Shown in pieces: positions 35,773 through 44,930 of a stretch of 64,000 nt of DNA (the first letter of the stretch is position 1; each line of letters opens with the position of its first letter). The stretch lies in the NCBI RefSeq assembly GCF_900103455.1, contig NZ_FNHI01000020.1:99479-163478 (forward strand). Direction: 5' to 3'. The notes below the pieces were generated by a model that saw only the letters and a program-made list of their open reading frames with translations, ran no database searches and was not told the origin of the DNA. The translations under genes and the position numbers were made by a program. Source of the DNA: Streptomyces wuyuanensis (GTDB lineage Bacteria; Actinomycetota; Actinomycetes; Streptomycetales; Streptomycetaceae).

Positions 35773-37557
35773 ATGGCACGCGCAATCCGCTCAGCGGGCA
35801 ACCGGCGGTTCGCCCTGCCCGTGGCGGCGGGGGCGGTCGTCCTCGCCGCGGGTGGCCTGTACGCGGCGGGCCTGGCGGCCGGGGACGTCCCCGACGGCAC
35901 CCGGGTGCGAGGCGTCGACATCGGCGGGATGAGCCGGTCGGAGGCCCAGCGGACGCTGGACCGGGAGCTCGCGGCCACCTTCGGAGCGCCGCTGACGCTC
36001 AGGATCGGGGACCGGACGGAGAAGGCCGAGCCCGCAGCGCTCGGCCTGTCCGTCGACACGGCGGCGACCGCCGGCAGCGCCGTCAACGACTCCCTCGACC
36101 CCGTCAGCGTCATCGGGAGGCTCTTCAGCGCGGAGAACCGCGACATCGAGCCCGTCATAGGCGTCGACGAGCAGAAGACCCGGGCTGCGATGGCGCGCAT
36201 GGGTGCGGCCGCCGAGCGGAAGGTGCGCGACGGCGCCATATCGTTCGAGGACGGCCAGGCAGCGGCCGTCGCACCGGTCACCGGCACGTCGCTGGTGCAG
36301 GACCGCGCACTGGACGCCCTCCGGGACGGCTACCTCCGCACGAACCGCTCGCCCGTGGTGATGCCGGTGAAGCAGACCCCGCCGCGCATAGGCCGCGCCG
36401 AGATCGACCGGGCCATGAACAGCTTCGCCCAGCCGGCGATGTCCGGCCCCGTCACGCTCACCCTCGACGGCGAGGCCGTGACCATCGCTCCGTCGACCCT
36501 CGGCCGGCATCTGACCATGAAGCCCGGCGCAGGCGACCGGCTCACCCCTGCCCTCGACTCCAAAGGGCTGCTCGACGACCCCGAGGTCTCCTCCCAGGTG
36601 CGCCGGGCCGCGCAGGGGCCGCGGAACGCGGTCCTCGGACTCGACGGCGAGCGGGTGGTCGTGACCCGGGAAGCCCGTGCCGGCCACCAGGTGGAGGAGC
36701 AGGCGCTCGGCCAGGCCGTCCTCCCGCTGCTGACCCGCGAGGGTGCGGCCCGCACCGCCGAGATCCCGGCGAAGGCGGTCCAGCCGGAGTTCACCGGCGA
36801 GTCGGCCCGGCGCCTCGGCATCAAGGAGAAGGTCTCCTCGTTCACCGTCAACTTCCCCACCGCGCCGTACCGGGTCACCAACATCGCCCGCGCCGTGGAA
36901 CGCATCGACGGCTCGCTCGTCCTGCCGGGCAAGGAGTGGAGCTTCAACCGCACGGTCGGCGAACGCACCAAGGAGAACGGCTTCGTCGACGGCATCATGA
37001 TCAACGACGGCCAGTACGTGAAGTCCCCCGGCGGGGGCGTCTCCGCCGTCGCGACGACGATGTTCAACGCCGTGTTCTTCGCGGGCGTCAAGCCGGTGGA
37101 GTACGGCGCCCACTCGTTCTACATCGAACGCTATCCGGAGGGCCGCGAGGCCACGGTGGCGTGGGGCACGCTCGACATGCGCTGGCTCAACGACTCCGGC
37201 AACGCCCTCTACGTGAAGGCCGAGTCCACGGACACATCGGTCACCATCTCGTTCCTCGGCACGAAGAAGTACGACGAGGTGCGCGCGACCAAGGGGCCGC
37301 GCACCAACGTCAAGGAGCCGGGAACCCGCAAGGGCAGCGGCCCGGAGTGCGAGGTCCAGACGCCGCTCGAGGGCTTCGACGTCGCCGTCGGCCGCCACTT
37401 CGTCAAGGACGGCCGCGAGGTCGGCCGCGAGAACTTCAAGACCCACTACACACCGCGGGACGAGGTCGTCTGCGCTCCGCAGGAGTCGGCCCCGGGTACG
37501 GCCCCCCAGGACGCCGAGCCCGCCGCCGAGGCTGTCGGCGCCACCGAGGCCCAGTGA
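35773..37557 (+). CDS. VanW-family protein with peptidoglycan-binding-like domains
   Basis: 594-residue single-pass exported protein. An N-terminal membrane anchor (FALPVAAGAVVLAAGGLYAAGL) is followed by VanW N-terminal repeats of the PG_binding_4 kind (VRGVDIGGMSRSEAQRTL; a second copy is more diverged). The VanW domain (about residues 360-490) has the usual NFPTAPYRVTNI, PGKEWSFNRTVGERT and SPGGGVSAVATTMFNAVF. The short tail is acidic. VanW proteins accompany cell-wall remodelling, but no biochemical role is settled. A relatively AT-rich stretch at 35650-35710 probably holds the promoter. Confidence 0.88.
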   Translation: MARAIRSAGNRRFALPVAAGAVVLAAGGLYAAGLAAGDVPDGTRVRGVDIGGMSRSEAQRTLDRELAATFGAPLTLRIGDRTEKAEPAALGLSVDTAATAGSAVNDSLDPVSVIGRLFSAENRDIEPVIGVDEQKTRAAMARMGAAAERKVRDGAISFEDGQAAAVAPVTGTSLVQDRALDALRDGYLRTNRSPVVMPVKQTPPRIGRAEIDRAMNSFAQPAMSGPVTLTLDGEAVTIAPSTLGRHLTMKPGAGDRLTPALDSKGLLDDPEVSSQVRRAAQGPRNAVLGLDGERVVVTREARAGHQVEEQALGQAVLPLLTREGAARTAEIPAKAVQPEFTGESARRLGIKEKVSSFTVNFPTAPYRVTNIARAVERIDGSLVLPGKEWSFNRTVGERTKENGFVDGIMINDGQYVKSPGGGVSAVATTMFNAVFFAGVKPVEYGAHSFYIERYPEGREATVAWGTLDMRWLNDSGNALYVKAESTDTSVTISFLGTKKYDEVRATKGPRTNVKEPGTRKGSGPECEVQTPLEGFDVAVGRHFVKDGREVGRENFKTHYTPRDEVVCAPQESAPGTAPQDAEPAAEAVGATEAQ

Positions 37558-37569
37558 CGCCGAGCCGAT

Positions 37570-37593
37570 GACCGGCCGGGGGCCCGGCCGGTC
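37570..37593 (+). terminator. Hairpin terminator after vanW gene
   Basis: Perfect ten-base arms GACCGGCCGG and CCGGCCGGTC around a GGGC loop, 12 bases after the stop. Confidence 0.75.
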
Positions 37594-37745
37594 TCCCGCT
37601 GCCCCCGGAACCCGCGTCCGTCAGCCAGGAGCCCGCGCCCGTGCCGTCCGGCCGGTCGCAACGGGGTTGCAACGTCCGCCGCTCTAGGTTCGGCGTCGAA
37701 ACGCCGTCCAACGGCGGACGGCGGCGAACCCGGGAGGCCTCCGAG

Positions 37746-39269
37746 ATGACCCGTTACGCCGCACCCGGCACCGAGGGTGCGATCGTCACGTACGCGTCCC
37801 GCTACGACCACTGGATCGGCGGCGAGTCCGTACCTCCCGCCCGTGGCCAGTACTTCGAGAACCCGAGCCCCGTCAACGGGAAGGCGTTCACCGAGATCGC
37901 CCGCGGCACCGCCGAGGACGTCGAGCGCGCCCTGGACGCGGCACACGCGGCGGCACCCGGCTGGGGGCGTACCGCGCCGGACGCCCGGGCCAACGTCCTG
38001 CTGAGGATCGCCGACCGGATGGAAGCCCATCTGGAGGAGCTCGCGGTCGCGGAGACGTGGGAGAACGGCAAGCCGGTCCGGGAGACGCTGGCGGCCGACA
38101 TCCCGCTGGCCATCGACCACTTCCGCTATTTCGCCGGGGTGCTGCGCGCCCAGGAAGGTTCGCTCAGCGAGCTCGACGACAACACCGTCGCCTACCACTT
38201 CCACGAGCCCCTCGGGGTCGTCGCGCAGATCATCCCGTGGAACTTCCCCATCCTGATGGCCGTCTGGAAGCTGGCGCCGGCCCTGGCCGCCGGCAACGCG
38301 GTGGTACTCAAGCCCGCCGAGCAGACACCCGCGTCCATCCACTACTGGATGAGCCTCGTCGCCGATCTGCTGCCGCCGGGAGTGGTGAACATCGTCAACG
38401 GCTTCGGCGTGGAGGCGGGCAAGCCCCTCGCGTCGAGCCCCCGGGTGGCGAAGGTCGCGTTCACGGGCGAGACCACGACGGGGCGGCTGATCATGCAGTA
38501 CGCCGCGGAGAACATCAAGCCCGTCACCCTGGAGCTGGGCGGCAAGTCGCCGAACATCTTCTTCGACGACATCTGGTCGGCCGACGACGAACTGCGGGAC
38601 AAGGCCCTGGAGGGCTTCACCATGTTCGCCCTCAACCAGGGCGAGGTGTGCACGTGTCCGTCGCGGGCGCTGATCCAGCGCGGCCACTACGGCGAGTTCC
38701 TGGACGCCGGGATCGCCCGTACCGAGGCGATCGTCCCCGGTCACCCCCTCGACACGGACACGATGATCGGGGCGCAGGCCTCCAACGACCAGCTCCAGAA
38801 GATCCTTTCGTATCTGGACATCGGTCAGCAGGAAGGAGCCAAGATCCTGACGGGCGGTCAGCGCATCGAGTACGAAGGCGAGTTGGCGGGCGGCTACTAC
38901 GTACAACCGACGATCTTCGAGGGTGACAACCGGATGCGGGTCTTCCAGGAGGAGATCTTCGGACCGGTCCTCGCGGTGACCTCGTTCGACGACTTCGACG
39001 ACGCCATCAAGATTGCGAACGACACCCTCTACGGCCTCGGTGCCGGTGTCTGGACACGCGACGTCAACCAGGCCTACCGCGCCGGCCGCGCGATCCAGGC
39101 GGGCCGGGTCTGGACGAACTGCTACCACGCCTATCCCGCGCACGCGGCCTTCGGCGGCTACAAGCAGTCCGGTATCGGCCGGGAGACGCACAAGATGATG
39201 CTGGACCACTACCAGCAGACGAAGAATCTTCTGGTGTCGTACTCGCCGAAGAGGCTGGGCTTCTTCTAG
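37746..39269 (+). CDS. exaC: NAD-dependent aldehyde dehydrogenase, ExaC/acetaldehyde type
   Basis: 507-residue aldehyde dehydrogenase, likely oxidising acetaldehyde or similar short aldehydes. Catalytic Cys is in NQGEVCTCPSRAL and the general base Glu in LELGGKSPN; VAQIIPWNFP and FTGETTTGR form the cofactor site. The ATG at 37746 is preceded by a weak GGGAGG. In many actinomycetes this gene is followed by a DUF779 gene and sits beside the GAF-type regulator. Here there is no DUF779 gene; a 12-bp terminator hairpin follows instead, and the regulator at 32617 has been separated by the aldo/keto reductase and VanW genes. Confidence 0.93.
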   Translation: MTRYAAPGTEGAIVTYASRYDHWIGGESVPPARGQYFENPSPVNGKAFTEIARGTAEDVERALDAAHAAAPGWGRTAPDARANVLLRIADRMEAHLEELAVAETWENGKPVRETLAADIPLAIDHFRYFAGVLRAQEGSLSELDDNTVAYHFHEPLGVVAQIIPWNFPILMAVWKLAPALAAGNAVVLKPAEQTPASIHYWMSLVADLLPPGVVNIVNGFGVEAGKPLASSPRVAKVAFTGETTTGRLIMQYAAENIKPVTLELGGKSPNIFFDDIWSADDELRDKALEGFTMFALNQGEVCTCPSRALIQRGHYGEFLDAGIARTEAIVPGHPLDTDTMIGAQASNDQLQKILSYLDIGQQEGAKILTGGQRIEYEGELAGGYYVQPTIFEGDNRMRVFQEEIFGPVLAVTSFDDFDDAIKIANDTLYGLGAGVWTRDVNQAYRAGRAIQAGRVWTNCYHAYPAHAAFGGYKQSGIGRETHKMMLDHYQQTKNLLVSYSPKRLGFF

Positions 39270-39280
39270 AGCCTGGAGTC

Positions 39281-39315
39281 GGTTGCCTGGAGGCATCGTT
39301 GCGCTCCAGGCAACC
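39281..39315 (+). terminator. Hairpin terminator after exaC
   Basis: Perfect twelve-base arms, GGTTGCCTGGAG at 39281-39292 and CTCCAGGCAACC at 39304-39315, with an 11-base loop, 11 bases after the stop. Confidence 0.85.
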
Positions 39316-39596
39316 CGAAATAACGACTACAATCCGTGATTGGCTGGAGCCTTCGCGCTACTGTCTGACACCCAAGGGAGTCCCTCCCGGACCAGTCGTG
39401 GACCAAACGGCGCCGAACGACATCACCCCACGAGTCGCTCATGAGTGCCGCGAGTCCATGAGAACGCCTCCTGGCACCGCATCAGATCGGATGCGGGGCA
39501 GAGGCGACGACACACACAAAGCGCGCGGCGTCCAGCGGCTCCTGCATGCGGTCACCATGCAGGCGAAGCCGGTGCCCTGCGGACCGGCACACCGCG
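39316..39596. other. Intergenic region downstream of exaC
   Basis: About 280 bases of lower GC than the flanks with no supported gene and no homology I recognise. It lies between a terminator and the 3' end of the GNAT gene, so it does not need a promoter. It may be the trace of a lost gene. Confidence 0.4.
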
Positions 39597-40085
39597 TCAT
39601 TCCGAAGGAATGCGAAACTCGAATTCGGGACGGTCCCACGGCACGGCGGGTGGGTTCGCGAACGCGGTCCCGGTCCGCACCGCACCAACACGGTGGTAGA
39701 AGTCCTCGGCGGGAAGATGCGACACGACCTTGAGACGGTCGAGCCCGGCGGCACGGGCCTCGGACTGCATGTGCGCCACGAGCAGCCGTCCAATACCCCG
39801 TCCTTGCGCTTCGTCGGCGACGAAAAGCAGGTCGAGCTCCGGTGGAGCGAGGACGAGCGAGTAGAACCCGAGGACCCGGCCTCCATGCTCGTCGGCCGCG
39901 ACGGCCACAAAGGTGCGGTGGGCCTCGATGTAATCAGGACCGACCCGGTAGCCCGCCACTGCGGCTGCGTACTTGCCCTCGTAGGCGCCTGAGCCGCGCA
40001 CAAGCCGCGTGAGCCGTTTGGCATCCCGCGCGACGGCCCTCCGTATCGTGATCGGCTGGCTGATCGGGGATGTGCGTGAACTCAT
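39597..40085 (-). CDS. GNAT-family N-acetyltransferase
   Basis: 162-residue acetyl-CoA-dependent acetyltransferase. The core strand FYSLVLAPPELDLLFVADEAQG leads into the acetyl-CoA pyrophosphate loop RGIGRLLVAHM, followed by AAGLDRLKVVSHLPAEDFY. The size and the internal HRTFVAVAADEHG resemble the toxin-like or general GNATs, but no antitoxin gene is adjacent. The ATG at 40083-40085 is chosen by length; no clear ribosome-binding site precedes it. Confidence 0.8.
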   Translation of the reverse strand: MSSRTSPISQPITIRRAVARDAKRLTRLVRGSGAYEGKYAAAVAGYRVGPDYIEAHRTFVAVAADEHGGRVLGFYSLVLAPPELDLLFVADEAQGRGIGRLLVAHMQSEARAAGLDRLKVVSHLPAEDFYHRVGAVRTGTAFANPPAVPWDRPEFEFRIPSE

Positions 40086-40342
40086 CGGGAGAGTATTTCG
40101 CACCGGGGAGTGTCTTCGTGCGGCGGGTCGACTGCTCGGGCAGGCGTTCCTGCACCGCTCCCGGTAACGGCTTGCCCGGGCCCGATCGGCCACGTCACTG
40201 CCGCCGGATCGGCCGCCCCCAAGCAGCCGCTGGACGCACGAATCGGCGCGGAGGAGCTGGAGAACGGTACGGTCGAGGGCTGTTCTCCCCGGGCCTGCCG
40301 TGGCGAAGCCGAGCCGGCACAGGAAAGTTTCGAGCCAGCCTC

Positions 40343-40522
40343 ATGAGGCGGATCATCCTCGACCTGTTCGCCGGCCCCGGCGGCTTGAGCCACGCCCTCG
40401 CCGTCCCCGGGGCCCGGAACATCGGTGTAGACAGCGATCCCCCGTGGCAGGTCCGCGCCGTTCTCCATCGCTGCACGTCTCCCCCTGCACGCCTCCCCCT
40501 GCGCGCGGTCACCCGTACGTGA
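40343..40522 (+). pseudogene. 5' stub of a C5-cytosine DNA methyltransferase
   Basis: The frame begins MRRIILDLFAGPGGLSHAL, the SAM-binding motif I region of C5 methyltransferases as found in actinomycete mobile elements, with IGVDSD where the second acidic SAM ligand falls. After about 35 residues homology stops, and the frame ends at 40522. The catalytic PC motif is absent. A preceding 78-codon frame (40110-40346) ends in an ATGA overlap with this start and could be the remains of the upstream operon gene, but I do not recognise it. Confidence 0.6.
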
Positions 40523-40615
40523 CGCCGTCCGGTGCACCCCGGCCGATCTCCGGTCTCGCGTATCCGTCCAGAAACGTAGACGAAGACACCGCCAGGCAGT
40601 CCCGGGAAGCCGGTC

Positions 40616-42040
40616 TCAGCCGCCGCGCCGCACCCGGGCCGCTTTGCGGGCCTCCGCGAGCTTGCGGGCCTCGCTGCTCTTGCGGGACGACGACCTGCCA
40701 CCGGAACCGCTCTTCGCGTCCTTGGTACTGCCCAGGCCGCCGAACGGCACGTTGTGGTTCTTGGGGCGCGGTACGGCCGACCCGCCGTCGAGAGGCTTTC
40801 CGGAGGGGGCCTTGGCGCCGGTGATCCGACTCAGCTCCGCCTCGCCGGACCGCACTTTGGTGACCTTGGGGGCGACGCCGGCGTCCGCCACGACCTGGCT
40901 CGTCTCGCGACGCTGTCCCGAGACGACGAGTGTCACGACGGTGCCGGAGCGGCCGGCCCGGGCCGTGCGGCCCGCGCGGTGCAGATAGTCCTTCGGGTCG
41001 GTGGCCGGGTCGACGTTGACCACGAGGTCGAGGTCGTCGACGTGCAGGCCGCGTGCGGCGACGTTCGTCGCTACCAGCGCGGTGATCTGCCCGTTCTTGA
41101 ACTGGGCCAGGGTCCGGGTGCGCTGCGGCTGGGACTTCCCGCTGTGCAGGGCGGCGGCGGCCACGCCGCTGGCCCGCAGATGCCGGGTGAGCTGGTCGAC
41201 ACCGTGCTTGGTGTCCAGGAACAGCAGGACGCGGCCGTCCCGGGCGGCGATCTCCGTGGTCAGGGCGTACCGGTCCGGGCCGTGCACGACGAAGACGTGG
41301 TGCTCGATCGAGGAGACCGCGCTGGACGAGGGGTCGACGGAGTGGACGGCGGGCTCGCGCAGGTAGCACTGCACCAGCTGGTCGACGTCGCGGTCGAGGG
41401 TGGCGGAGAACAGCATGCGCTGCCCGTCGGGACGCACCTGGTCCAGGATCTCTGTGACCTGCGGCAGGAACCCCATGTCACACATCTGGTCGGCCTCGTC
41501 CAGGACCGTGATGCGCACCCGTCCCAGCCGGCAGCCCTTGCGCTCGATGAGGTCGTGCAGCCGACCGGGCGTGGCGACGACGATCTCGGCGCCATCCCTC
41601 AGCACGGCGGCCTGCCGTCCGATGGACACGCCGCCCACCACGGTCGCAAGCCGCAGCCGCAGTGCCTCGGCGTACGGGGTGAGCGCCTCACCCACCTGCT
41701 GCGCCAGCTCCCTGGTGGGCACCAGAACGAGCGCCAGCGGCTCCTTGGGCTGCGCGCGCCGCCCGGCCGTCCGGGCGAGCATCCCCAGGCCGAAGGCGAG
41801 CGTCTTGCCGGATCCCGTGCGGCCCCGGCCCAGGACGTCCCGTCCCGCGAGCGCATTCGGCAGCGCCGCCGCCTGGACGGGGAAGGGCACAGTGACACCG
41901 TGCTCGTCGAGCACCTGCAGAACCTCGGTCGGCAGTCCCAGCGGTGCGAAGGAGGCCACGGCGGGCATCGCCGAAGTTGCGCCCGACGCCTCGGACACAC
42001 AGTCCTGCTGCCAAGCACCGGCACGTGCTGATTCGCTCAC
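40616..42040 (-). CDS. DEAD-box ATP-dependent RNA helicase
   Basis: 474-residue RNA helicase. Q-motif region FPVQAAALP, Walker A GRTGSGKT, PTRELAQQ, DEAD (VLDEADQMCDMG), SAT (FSATLD), and motif VI HRAGRTARAG are all present and in order. The C-terminal 90 residues are a basic, Ser/Gly/Lys-rich RNA-binding tail. It probably unwinds structured RNA or helps ribosome assembly in the cold. The GTG start at 42038-42040 has GGAGGAAGG upstream. A long 5' region follows up to the permease operator. Confidence 0.92.
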   Translation of the reverse strand: MSESARAGAWQQDCVSEASGATSAMPAVASFAPLGLPTEVLQVLDEHGVTVPFPVQAAALPNALAGRDVLGRGRTGSGKTLAFGLGMLARTAGRRAQPKEPLALVLVPTRELAQQVGEALTPYAEALRLRLATVVGGVSIGRQAAVLRDGAEIVVATPGRLHDLIERKGCRLGRVRITVLDEADQMCDMGFLPQVTEILDQVRPDGQRMLFSATLDRDVDQLVQCYLREPAVHSVDPSSSAVSSIEHHVFVVHGPDRYALTTEIAARDGRVLLFLDTKHGVDQLTRHLRASGVAAAALHSGKSQPQRTRTLAQFKNGQITALVATNVAARGLHVDDLDLVVNVDPATDPKDYLHRAGRTARAGRSGTVVTLVVSGQRRETSQVVADAGVAPKVTKVRSGEAELSRITGAKAPSGKPLDGGSAVPRPKNHNVPFGGLGSTKDAKSGSGGRSSSRKSSEARKLAEARKAARVRRGG

Positions 42041-42464
42041 AGAAAGCCTTCCTCCGAAGGGACCGTACCGAGGAAGGCGCGGCAGGGAAGCGGCCGCCGA
42101 TCAGAGATACCCAACGGAGCACCGAGCAGCGACACAGCAAAAGCGCAACGTTAGCACGGGGCACACCCTCCGGGGCCTCCCGCGCCGCACCGCTCAGCCG
42201 AGGGACGACAGCCGGACCTGCCTGTGCGGAGCCAGGTGGTGATCCCAGAACACCCCCGAAAGCGCTGGGGTTCTCCCAGCACGCCAAGTCTGTCCGCCTG
42301 TCTGGAAATTGCTCGCCCGTATCCAGGGGTCTGATGCAGGTTCGGGTGACAGGTGTGGCCCGGAGGGCCGGTGTGGCATGACCGGACTCCCGGCGGACCG
42401 ACAGGAGAGCAGTCACTTACGGGCGGGACACGGCCGCGACACGCGGCGGAAACGGGTCGCCCCT
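42041..42464. other. Divergent region between RNA helicase and permease
   Basis: About 420 bases without a supported gene. It carries the promoter and leader of the leftward helicase. Reading leftward, GGGTAT occurs at 42107-42112, which could be a SigB-type -10, but no matching -35 was found. The right end abuts the palindromic operator at 42465. Confidence 0.45.
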
Positions 42465-42488
42465 AATTTCTGTCAACCGACAGGAATT
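42465..42488. promoter_or_regulatory. Palindromic operator upstream of APC permease
   Basis: Arms AATTTCTGTC and GACAGGAATT, spaced by AACC; one mismatch. It lies 38 bases before the permease ATG and is preceded by CCT, giving CCTAATTT, as in the second site at 44926. TAATTT could serve as a -10 element. The two sites are almost certainly bound by the TetR protein encoded at 44120-44815. Confidence 0.8.
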
Positions 42489-42526
42489 CGCAGGGACGAC
42501 CCTCACCTCCGCGACAGGGGCCCGCC

Positions 42527-44092
42527 ATGACCATGACCACCGATCCCACACCACCGGCATCTCCCCCGCCCGGGGGCGCCGGCGCGCTCGCCTCGTTCGG
42601 CTATCCCCAGGAACTGCGGCGGCGGATGGGGCGGTACGCCTCCTTCGCCGCCGGGTTCTCCTTCATCTCCGTGCTGACCACGGTCTTCCAGTTCTTCGCC
42701 CTCGGATACTCCTTCGGCGGGCCGCTCTTCTTCTGGACCTGGCCCGCCGTCCTCGTCGGGCAGCTCCTCGTCGCCGCCTGCTTCGCCGAACTCGCCGCCC
42801 GCATGCCCATCGCCGGGGCGATCTACCAGTGGGCGAGCCGACTCGGCTCCCCCGCCTTCGGCTGGTACGCGGGCTGGATCATGGTGACCGGACGGATCGT
42901 GGTGGTCGCGGCCGCCGCACTCGCCCTCCAGGTCGTGCTGCCCGCCGTCTGGCCCGGCTTCCAGGTCGTCGGCGGCGACCCGTCGCCCACGACGACCAGC
43001 GGCGCCGCCAACGCCGCCCTCCTCGGCCTCGTCCTGCTGGCGCTCACCACCCTGCTCAACGTCCTGGACAACCGCGCGCTGTCGGCCGTCAACACCATCG
43101 GGGTCACCGCCGAGATCGGCGGCGTCGTGCTGATCGTCACTCTGCTGGCCACGCACGCGGAGCGGGATCCCGGCATCACCCTGCACACCGGCGGGCAGGG
43201 CGGTCTGATCACGGCGCTTCTGGTGGGATCGTTCACCGCCGCATACGTGCTGATCGGTTTCGAGAGCGCGAGCGAGATGAGCGAGGAGACCGTCAATCCC
43301 CGGCGCACCGCGCCCCGAACGACCCTCACCGCCCTCACGACCTCCGGCGTCTGCGGCGGACTGCTCCTCCTCGGCGGCCTGCTCGCCGCGCCCAGCCTCA
43401 CCGACGGCCGGCTCGCGACCGAGGGCCTCGGTTACGTCCTCACCAGCACGCTCGGGGACGGGCTCGGCAGGATCCTGCTCGCCAACGTGGCGGTCGCCAT
43501 CTGCGCGGCGACCCTCGCCATCCAGACCTCGGCGACCCGCATGCTCTTCTCCATGGCCCGCGACGGCGCCCTCCCCCGGTCGGCGGCGCTGGCGCGGGTT
43601 CCGCGACGGACCGGGATGCCCGGCACGGCCGCCGTGATGGTCGGCGTCGGCGCGGCACTGCTGCTCCTGCTCAACCTCGCCTCCCCGCAGGCGTTCCTCG
43701 CCATCGGCACGACGTGCATCGCGATGGTGTACCTGGCGTACGCCATGGTCACCGGACCGATGCTGGTCCGGCGGCTGCGGGGCGAGTGGCGGCCTCCGAC
43801 CGACGACGAGCGGGACGAGCTCGGCCGCACGCTGTTCTCCCTCGGCCGCTGGGGACTTCCCGTCAACGCGCTCGCGGTCGCCTACGGACTCTTCATGACG
43901 GTCAACCTCGCCTGGCCGCGCGCCGAGGTGTACGACCCCGAGGGCGGCCACTGGTACTTCCGGTGGTTCACCGTCCTGGTCCTCGCGGCCACGTTCACGG
44001 CAGGGGCGGCGTACCGCGGGTACCGCCGGCGTCGGGACGTCCCGGGGCAAGGAGCCACCGCGCGGCCCGAGCCGGAGCCCGTACGCGGCTGA
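42527..44092 (+). CDS. APC-superfamily permease, candidate guanidine/urea-derivative importer
   Basis: 521-residue amino-acid/polyamine/organocation permease with about 12 hydrophobic segments, including SFISVLTTVFQFFALGYSFG and the APC-typical GFESASEMSEETVNPRRTAP loop. The N- and C-termini are Pro-rich and cytoplasmic. It has its own palindromic operator, shared with the catabolic operon 2.4 kb away, and the regulator gene converges on it. From this linkage I infer that it imports the substrate of the operon, most likely guanidine or a related compound. Confidence 0.85.
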   Translation: MTMTTDPTPPASPPPGGAGALASFGYPQELRRRMGRYASFAAGFSFISVLTTVFQFFALGYSFGGPLFFWTWPAVLVGQLLVAACFAELAARMPIAGAIYQWASRLGSPAFGWYAGWIMVTGRIVVVAAAALALQVVLPAVWPGFQVVGGDPSPTTTSGAANAALLGLVLLALTTLLNVLDNRALSAVNTIGVTAEIGGVVLIVTLLATHAERDPGITLHTGGQGGLITALLVGSFTAAYVLIGFESASEMSEETVNPRRTAPRTTLTALTTSGVCGGLLLLGGLLAAPSLTDGRLATEGLGYVLTSTLGDGLGRILLANVAVAICAATLAIQTSATRMLFSMARDGALPRSAALARVPRRTGMPGTAAVMVGVGAALLLLLNLASPQAFLAIGTTCIAMVYLAYAMVTGPMLVRRLRGEWRPPTDDERDELGRTLFSLGRWGLPVNALAVAYGLFMTVNLAWPRAEVYDPEGGHWYFRWFTVLVLAATFTAGAAYRGYRRRRDVPGQGATARPEPEPVRG

Positions 44093-44119
44093 GACCGGGC
44101 CGCACGGGGCATCCGCGGA

Positions 44120-44815
44120 TCAGGACCGCGCCGCGAGGAGCCCCTGCCCCTCGCGGCGCAGCCGCGCCAGGGAGCGCGGCGCCACGCCGGCGACCCGCAG
44201 CGCGGCGTCGGCCGTCGCCCGGGCGAGGGCCCCGGGGTCGCGGTCGGGGTCGGCGCGCCGGATGAGGATCACGCTCTCGGTGAGCCCGAAGAGGAGGTCC
44301 GCACGGAGCGCCAGCTCCTCGGGGGCGAGTTCCGTACCGGGCGCGGCGGTGGCGAGCAACCCCGTGTAGCAGGACTTGAGTTCGCTCCGGAGCCGGTGGA
44401 AGGCGGCGAAGCGCTCCGTCCCGACCTCGGGCAGCAGGTAGAGGGCGCCGAGGTTGTGCGGCCCTTCGCACAGCAGGGTGGCGTCGGACTGGCACAGTGC
44501 CCACAGGCGTGCCTCCGGAGACGCCTCCGTGCGCGACACGAGCCCGGCCGCAACCTCCAGGGAGGGGCGGACGGTCCCTTCCAGCAGCTCCGCGAGGATC
44601 GCCTCCTTGCCGTCGAAGTAGTGGTACAGGGACGCCTGTCGCAGCCCCGCGCGTTCGGCGATGGACCGGGTGGAGGTCGCGGTGTAGCCGCGGGTGGTGA
44701 ACAACTCGGCCGCCGCGGCGAGGACTTCGTCGCGCGGCTCCGAGCCGCCTGCCGGGCGCTCCTGGGCCCGTGGGCGGCCGACTCTCCTGCTGGCGGGCGT
44801 CTTCGGCGTGCTCAC
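44120..44815 (-). CDS. TetR-family regulator of the carboxylase operon
   Basis: 231-residue TetR/AcrR repressor. The N-terminal helix-turn-helix is TRSIAERAGLRQASLYHYF, followed by DGKEAILAEL; the remainder is an all-helical ligand-binding domain. The GTG at 44813-44815 has GAGG eight bases upstream; the in-frame extension to 44902 lacks protein character. It is divergent from the catabolic operon, and a perfect 24-bp palindrome lies between them, with a second copy before the permease. It probably represses both units until a substrate or product binds. Confidence 0.9.
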   Translation of the reverse strand: MSTPKTPASRRVGRPRAQERPAGGSEPRDEVLAAAAELFTTRGYTATSTRSIAERAGLRQASLYHYFDGKEAILAELLEGTVRPSLEVAAGLVSRTEASPEARLWALCQSDATLLCEGPHNLGALYLLPEVGTERFAAFHRLRSELKSCYTGLLATAAPGTELAPEELALRADLLFGLTESVILIRRADPDRDPGALARATADAALRVAGVAPRSLARLRREGQGLLAARS

Positions 44816-44901
44816 CCCGCGATCCTCGCACACGGGCGGCGCCTCATCCGGGCCGAGCCGTGGGGGTGAGTTCCAGGTAACCGAGCGGAAACGCAAGGGC
44901 A

Positions 44902-44930
44902 ATGACTGCGAAGCTCCCGCTGCCTAATTT
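44902..44930 (+). promoter_or_regulatory. Predicted promoter of the guanidine/urea carboxylase operon
   Basis: ATGACT (44902-44907) as -35 and TAATTT (44925-44930) as -10 are 17 bases apart. The -10 lies inside the left arm of the operator, so a bound TetR dimer would block RNA polymerase. Confidence 0.5.

Noticed and set aside
39316..39596. Possible tRNA or small RNA downstream of exaC
   Set aside because: No cloverleaf, T-loop motif or terminator of its own could be found.
42107..42112. GGGTAT as a SigB-type -10 for the RNA helicase
   Set aside because: No matching -35 at 14 to 16 bases; too little on its own.
42041..42526. Possible guanidine riboswitch before the permease
   Set aside because: No ykkC-type conserved blocks or plausible aptamer fold seen by eye; a palindromic operator explains regulation better.
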